Assembly: GCF_000972495.1 (NCBI RefSeq)
Contig: NZ_LATM01000011.1
Location: 98,500 to 162,499 of the forward strand
Direction of reading: 5' to 3'
Length of the DNA: 64,000 nt
Source of the DNA: Hymenobacter terrenus
Lineage (GTDB): Bacteria; Bacteroidota; Bacteroidia; Cytophagales; Hymenobacteraceae
Part shown: positions 59,888 to 64,000 of the stretch, piece after piece
How the letters are laid out: the number at the start of each line of letters is the position of its first letter
Numbering within the stretch: position 1 is the first letter of the stretch
Notes under the pieces: generated by a model
Database searches by the model: none
The model's input: only the letters and a program-made list of their open reading frames with translations
Told to the model about the DNA's origin: nothing
Made by a program: the position numbers and the translations under genes

Positions 59888-60321
59888 AATCGGAGCAGGT
59901 CCAGGAAGAGGCTGAACCCATCGACACTTGTGCCGCCTTCGCCAAATGTATCAAAGTTCAGCGGCTTGATAATGTAGCCACTCACGGCCAGCTTTTGTGC
60001 TTTTAAGCGGTCTGACTCTAGGTCGGATGTGGTCATGATAAACACATTCAAGCCCACAAATTCCGGATCAGAGCGGAGTGCTTCGAGCAATTCCAGGCCA
60101 TTCATTCGGGGCATGTTGATGTCAAGCATCACCACGTTGGGTTTGGCAATTTTAGGCTTGTCACCTTCGCCGCGAAGCATCTTTAACGCCTCCCGACCAT
60201 TGCGGGCCAGCACGAGCGGCACATCTATATTTTGGCGACGCAGTTCACGCTGCACGTTCATAACATCCATCTGGTCGTCTTCCACGAGCAGAATACTGGG
60301 CGCGGGATTGTCGGCGGACAT
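59878..60321 (-). CDS. Single-domain response regulator
   Basis: 147 residues from ATG 60321; the upstream frame only adds a TTG start. It is a REC domain alone: VEDDQMD acidic pocket, phospho-acceptor Asp in VVMLDINMPRMNG, Thr in FIMTTSDLESD and Lys in SGYIIKPL. The long helix 1 (MNVQRELRRQN) and a loop RGEGDKPKIAKPN resemble the Rcp1/CheY-like regulators paired with light or redox kinases. It lacks an output domain and should act by protein contact or phosphorelay. It is the last gene of the three-gene unit with the kinase and CZB protein. Confidence 0.93.
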   Translation of the reverse strand: MSADNPAPSILLVEDDQMDVMNVQRELRRQNIDVPLVLARNGREALKMLRGEGDKPKIAKPNVVMLDINMPRMNGLELLEALRSDPEFVGLNVFIMTTSDLESDRLKAQKLAVSGYIIKPLNFDTFGEGGTSVDGFSLFLDLLRLKQ

Positions 60322-60379
60322 AGGCTTGGGCAAATTTCAATAGCGGGAATATACCCGCACAACAGCGTCTGGCAGTCAT

Positions 60380-61936
60380 CTAAGTAAGGACTGATACGGT
60401 AGAATCAGTGGCTGCGGCTACTGTAGCGGTTGAATTTTTGGCTCTAAATGACTGCTTGGGCCAAGTGAAGCTGAACTTAGCACCCTGGCCCTCCGCCGAT
60501 TTAACTCCGATGCGCCCCCCTTGGCGCTCCACAATTTTTTTCACGATGGCCAAGCCGACGCCAGTACTTTCCAGAGTATCGCGCTCAGTAAGAGTTTGGA
60601 AAATCACAAAAATCCGGTCGTGGTATTCAGGGTCGATACCGGGGCCGTCGTCAGTCACTGAAAACAGATAGAAATCTCCGGCATCGTCGCAGCCAATGTG
60701 CACGGTCCCCGTTTCAGGATGGTCGTGGTACTTCAACGCGTTGCTGATGAGGTTGGTAAAAACCTGCTGCAACTGTACGACATTGGTGGTAAGAGTAGGC
60801 AGGAAAAACGGCAATTCGACCCGGAAACCTGAAGGAGGATTGAGCGTGTCCACGACTTCACGAATGAGCGTACGAACAAAAACCGTCTCGTCGGCCTGTT
60901 CCGTTCGGCCCACCCGCGCTAAATCCAAAATGCCAATGATGAGCTTCTCCATACGGTGCACCCGCTGGCGCATCAGCTCCAGAAACTCGCGGATGTGCGC
61001 CGGCAGCTGGTCCTTGCCCATGTCTTCCTCAATCCAGCGAGAGGCACTTTCAATCCCGCGTAACGGCGCCTTCAAATCATGCGAAACAACGTAGGCAAAC
61101 TGGTCAAGCTCCTGATTCCGACTTTCGAGTTGACTGATATTGGCGCCCACGGTGCGCGCCATCACGTTCAGGGCCGAGATTAGCTCACTCACTTCATCCT
61201 GAGCAGTATCCAGTATCTGAGTATTATAGTCGCCATCCGCCATCCGCCGGGCCAAATCCAGCATGCTACGCAGACGCTTCGCAAATATTCGCACAATATA
61301 AATGGCCCATAGTAGTCCCAGCACGAGCGCCGCCATAGCTAAAGCAACTGATAGCCATTCTGCCCGATTAATGCTTTCGTCAAGCTGTTGGCGCAGTTTG
61401 TCGCGCGTCTTAGCCTCACTCTGCTCTAGCGCGGCCAACCGCTGCCGGATGTTATCCATTACCTGCTTGCCGGTGAGACCTTCCGTAAGGCGGCGGTGAG
61501 GCATCCCTTGCAGACCAGTCTGTCGGATGTCGCGGCGGCGCGCTTCCCGCTTTTCAGCCACCAACAAATGGCTGTATCGGGACCACTGCTCATAAAGCCG
61601 CTGGGTTTGATCTACGAGCTGCACCTGAGTGGGGGACTCCGTAACCAGATTTCGTAATTGTGCGAAGCGGCCTATCAGCTGCCGCTCCCCTTCGTAGTAA
61701 GGCTCCAGGGTTTGCTCGTTGCCAATAAGCAAATAGCCCCGAAAGCCCGTCTCCATATCGATAATATTGCGCAGCAGGTTCGATGCCTTATTCGAAATCA
61801 GTTGCGACGCCTGCACCTTGCGCGCATTGCGTACCACTTGCTCGGCCAACTGAAAGTAGAGTACCACTACTAGCGCAAACAGTGCTAGCAGCAGCACGAA
61901 TCCGGCAAATAACTTGGTGGTGAGCGTAATTTTCAT
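60380..61936 (-). CDS. Sensor histidine kinase with CHASE3-type sensor
   Basis: 518 residues. TM1 is at about 8-28, and a helical periplasmic sensor at about 30-190 contains DMETGFRGYLLIGNEQTLEPYYEGERQL, the hallmark of CHASE3. TM2 is near 196-216, HAMP follows (about 217-270), then a HisKA domain with FAYVVSHDLKAPLRGIES (His286) and HATPase_c with LQQVFTNLISNALKYHDH, DDGPGI and GVGLAIVKKIVERQGG. The kinase type is the phytochrome/hybrid class that commonly phosphorylates stand-alone response regulators such as the one downstream. Confidence 0.93.
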   Translation of the reverse strand: MKITLTTKLFAGFVLLLALFALVVVLYFQLAEQVVRNARKVQASQLISNKASNLLRNIIDMETGFRGYLLIGNEQTLEPYYEGERQLIGRFAQLRNLVTESPTQVQLVDQTQRLYEQWSRYSHLLVAEKREARRRDIRQTGLQGMPHRRLTEGLTGKQVMDNIRQRLAALEQSEAKTRDKLRQQLDESINRAEWLSVALAMAALVLGLLWAIYIVRIFAKRLRSMLDLARRMADGDYNTQILDTAQDEVSELISALNVMARTVGANISQLESRNQELDQFAYVVSHDLKAPLRGIESASRWIEEDMGKDQLPAHIREFLELMRQRVHRMEKLIIGILDLARVGRTEQADETVFVRTLIREVVDTLNPPSGFRVELPFFLPTLTTNVVQLQQVFTNLISNALKYHDHPETGTVHIGCDDAGDFYLFSVTDDGPGIDPEYHDRIFVIFQTLTERDTLESTGVGLAIVKKIVERQGGRIGVKSAEGQGAKFSFTWPKQSFRAKNSTATVAAATDSTVSVLT

Positions 61937-61959
61937 GCAATCGCGCCCAGGCGCATCGT

Positions 61960-62334
61960 TTAGGCTCCCGTACGTAGCTTATCTTCCATGGTTCGCAGCA
62001 AGGCAACCATTTTATCGGCGATGATTTGCAGAAGCGTAAACTCAGCAGTGGCATCGTTCTTCTCCCTTCTTTGGTGCATATCCATCAACCGGTTGGCTTC
62101 ACGATGGATGAGCAGGTGCTGTCGGTCAAACTCTCGCGCTTCGGGCAAGTGTGCGTAAGCACCGGAACCGCGTAGCCGGTCAGCAATCCATATGCCCAAG
62201 CTGCACTGCTCAGGGTCGCGCAGGGGGCCTTCCGCCCCACCATTGCTAAAAAGAAACGAACGCAGCCTACTCTTGAAATGGACATGCTTGATGTGAGCAG
62301 ACTCAAAATCCCGTTTTAGCTCTTCTGTTGTCAT
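61960..62334 (-). CDS. Stand-alone CZB (chemoreceptor zinc-binding) domain protein
   Basis: 124 residues from ATG 62334; the upstream frame starts with TTG. The CZB pattern is visible: His residues in HIKHVHFKSRLRSFL, Cys in EQCSLGIWI, and His in QHLLIHREANRL, the Zn-binding 3His-1Cys set. In chemoreceptors and diguanylate cyclases CZB senses zinc or hypochlorite. Here it is encoded alone, 23 bp upstream of the kinase gene, so it might report to that kinase. That link is inference. Confidence 0.88.
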   Translation of the reverse strand: MTTEELKRDFESAHIKHVHFKSRLRSFLFSNGGAEGPLRDPEQCSLGIWIADRLRGSGAYAHLPEAREFDRQHLLIHREANRLMDMHQRREKNDATAEFTLLQIIADKMVALLRTMEDKLRTGA

Positions 62335-62572
62335 AAACAAAGCTATACGGCCGCAAGCAAAGGTGCTATGTGTGCTTGTTTAATGCACCCTGAAACTACT
62401 ACCGGCCCCGTAAAAAGTCCTTTTTTGCCGAAGCATTAGCTTATAAACGCACTGGCTGCCTCAACTAAACCGTCTGCCGCGTCAGAATTCGGTACTTTCG
62501 CACTTTCAATATACCCAATGGGCAGGCCACATTGCCCCCGCGGCACTTGGCCGCCCCTCACTTTCCCCCACC

Positions 62573-63650
62573 ATGACCCAAGACCAGATTAAGGACTTGA
62601 AGGGCCGCGCCGAGGCCCTGAGGAGGTATCTTTGACTACGATGCCCGCAAAGAACAAATAGCAGCCGCTGAGGCCCAAACTACTGCTCCTGGTTTTTGGG
62701 ATGATTCCAAGGCTGCCGAAGCTACGCTCCGCGAAATTAAGGCCATCAGGACTTGGACAGATGACTTCGAAGCCGTGCAGCAAGCGTTGGCCGACACCGA
62801 GGTGCTCTTCGATTTCCATAAGGAAGGTGATGTATCCGAAGCCGAAATGCAGGCCGACTACGAGGCGACACTTAAGAAAGTAGAGCAATTGGAGTTCAAG
62901 CGCATGCTTTCCGATGAGGAAGACCAACTCTCGGCTATCATCGATATCAACCCCGGTGCTGGCGGCACCGAAAGCCAGGACTGGGCCGAGATGCTGATGC
63001 GCATGTACATCATGTGGGCCGAAAGCCACGGCTTTGGCGTGCGCCAAATCAGCTATCAACCAGGCGAAGGAGCAGGCATCAAGTCTGCCTCGCTGGAAAT
63101 TGATGGTGACTTTGCCTATGGCTACCTCAAGAGCGAAATCGGTGTGCATCGCCTCGTCCGCATGTCGCCTTTCGACAGCAGCGGCCGGCGCCACACCTCC
63201 TTTGCCTCGGTGTTCGCCTACCCGGTGATTGACGACACCATCAACATCGAAATCAACCCCGCCGACATTTCCTGGGATACTTTCCGGGCCGGCGGCGCCG
63301 GTGGCCAAAACGTGAATAAGGTAGAAACCGCCGTGCGCCTCACGCACGCCCCTTCCGGCATCATCATCGCCGTCCAGATTGAGCGCAGCCAGCTCATGAA
63401 CAAAGAACACGCTCTGCGCATGCTCAAATCGCGCCTCTACCAGATTGAGATGGACAAGCGCCACGCCGAGCGCGACAAAGTGGAAGCCACCAAGAAACGT
63501 ATCGATTTTGGCTCGCAGATTCGCAACTATGTGCTCCACCCCTACAAGCTTATCAAAGACCTTCGCACGGGCATTGAGCGCACCGACGTGCAAAACGTGC
63601 TGGATGGGGACTTGGATGAGTATATTAAGGGTTTTTTGATGCAGAGCTAG
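62573..63650 (+). CDS. prfB: Peptide chain release factor 2 with programmed +1 frameshift
   Basis: 358 residues when the frameshift is read. ATG 62573 opens a 20-codon frame ending at an in-frame TGA (62633-62635) inside AGGAGGTATCTTTGAC. The ribosome slips +1 on CTT-T and continues from GAC at 62634 to the TAG at 63648-63650. RF2 recognises UGA and UAA: the SPF recognition motif is in MSPFDSSGRRHTSF, and the peptidyl-hydrolysis GGQ motif in RAGGAGGQNVNK. The shift lets RF2 limit its own synthesis. The AGGAGG just before the shift is an internal Shine-Dalgarno-like stimulator. Confidence 0.96.
62621..62636 (+). promoter_or_regulatory. prfB: Programmed +1 frameshift site in prfB
   Basis: AGGAGG (SD-like), three bases, CTT TGA C. 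It matches the classic RF2 shift site, with the slippery Leu codon, the UGA stop and the following C that weakens termination. Confidence 0.95.
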
Positions 63651-63767
63651 ACGATGGCAGCCACGTTAACACTGATGTGCTTTACCGAATTAGAAGCTTA
63701 TCTTTACCATGATGCTATCCGCTAACTTCTTCGGATTTATGGCCTATAAGCTATAATAGGGCGAAAT

Positions 63768-63802
63768 TTTCACATTCCTATGTCATATCTGCAAATGTGA
63801 AA
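63768..63802. promoter_or_regulatory. Inverted repeat upstream of the last gene, possible operator
   Basis: TTTCACATT (63768-63776) and AATGTGAAA (63794-63802) are perfect 9-base complements separated by 17 bases. The pair lies just upstream of the promoter at 63824-63857. The half-site spacing is larger than for most dimeric regulators, so function is uncertain. Confidence 0.4.
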
Positions 63803-63823
63803 TAAGATCAATACATTCTCTAG

Positions 63824-63857
63824 TTTGAGAGATTAACATGTTTTTGTGCTATACTTG
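63824..63857 (+). promoter_or_regulatory. Promoter of the last gene
   Basis: TTTG (63824-63827), 22 bases, TATACTTG (63850-63857), one mismatch to TAnnTTTG. The leader to ATG 63913 is about 50 bases. Confidence 0.5.
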
Positions 63858-63912
63858 CTCTCATCTTACACAATTCAATGTTTTCTTTTTCACTCACCAA
63901 ATTTCTAAACGC

Positions 63913-64000
63913 ATGAAAAAATCATTATTTCTGGTTTTTGTGCTCGTTATGGTCTTGTTGCAGCAGGCACGAGCACAAGACCAGACCATTTCAGGCAAGG
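63913..64000 (+). CDS. Start of a secreted protein, probably a TonB-dependent receptor
   Basis: Only 29 codons are in the window. They give a signal peptide (MKKSLFLVFVLVMVLL, ending QQARAQ) and then DQTISGK, the usual beginning of a carboxypeptidase-regulatory-like domain (TISGKV) at the N-terminus of SusC/TonB-dependent receptors. The remainder lies beyond the right edge. Confidence 0.55.
   Translation, partial: MKKSLFLVFVLVMVLLQQARAQDQTISGK

Noticed and set aside
62573..62635. prfB as a pseudogene because of the early TGA
   Set aside because: The stop sits in the conserved RF2 recoding site with AGGAGG and CTT TGA C, so it is programmed.
62589..63593. 334-codon minus-strand frame
   Set aside because: Antisense to prfB, whose frame has SPF and GGQ motifs. 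The mirror translation has no family features.

Overview
The window comes from a Bacteroidota genome and most resembles the Hymenobacter/Cytophagales branch. The evidence is a complete alternative complex III (actABCDEF) followed by a caa3/aa3-type oxidase, a SusC/SusD pair, GSCFA and DUF3341 families, promoters of the Bacteroidota type (TTTG, about 19-22 nt, TAnnTTTG), and start codons without Shine-Dalgarno sequences. No rRNA, tRNA, CRISPR array, transposase or phage gene was seen. Genus is inferred from gene content and protein style, not from a database search.

Layout. 1-6184 (minus): a large exported beta-rich surface protein cut by the left edge, preceded by a very large multi-TM NtrY-like histidine kinase. 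6185-6760: gene-poor. 6761-24182 (minus): a respiratory block that reads, in transcription order, actA-B-C-D-E-F, coxB, ctaD, a terminator, ctaA, ctaB, two subunit III paralogues, subunit IV, a SCO-like protein without its copper ligands, a DUF420 protein and a small CxxC membrane protein. Electrons would pass from quinol through ACIII to cytochrome oxidase, and ctaA/ctaB make the heme A. 24.2-24.67 kb is a divergent promoter region. 24.67-33.3 kb (plus): rpsF-rpsR-rplI, a GSCFA protein with a very long basic low-complexity tail, a YyaL/DUF255 thioredoxin-fold protein and priA.

33.4-48.6 kb mixes strands: a lipoprotein, an exported-looking methyltransferase, queA, small secreted and membrane proteins, a prohibitin-like protein, susD/susC, a ribonuclease D, mltG, a GT-C-like membrane protein, dtd and a MazG-like pyrophosphohydrolase. 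48.8-58.5 kb (minus): comB, gcvT, ilvE, a PduO-type adenosyltransferase, an ABC ATPase, a 928-aa membrane/TPR protein, gatC, plsC and a NUDIX hydrolase. 58.6-64 kb: a candidate structured small RNA with its own promoter and terminator, a small acidic protein, rnhB, a CZB-kinase-response regulator operon, prfB with its programmed frameshift, and the first codons of a secreted (probably TonB-dependent receptor) protein.

The least explained features are the candidate small RNA at 58.66-58.80 kb, a family of imperfect inverted repeats in the spacers between genes, a 42-bp-arm MITE-like palindrome at 49.6 kb, a triplicated 15-bp unit ahead of the ribonuclease D gene, exact -7 boxes lying five bases before ATG codons (leaderless transcripts), and a SCO-like protein without copper ligands inside an oxidase operon.
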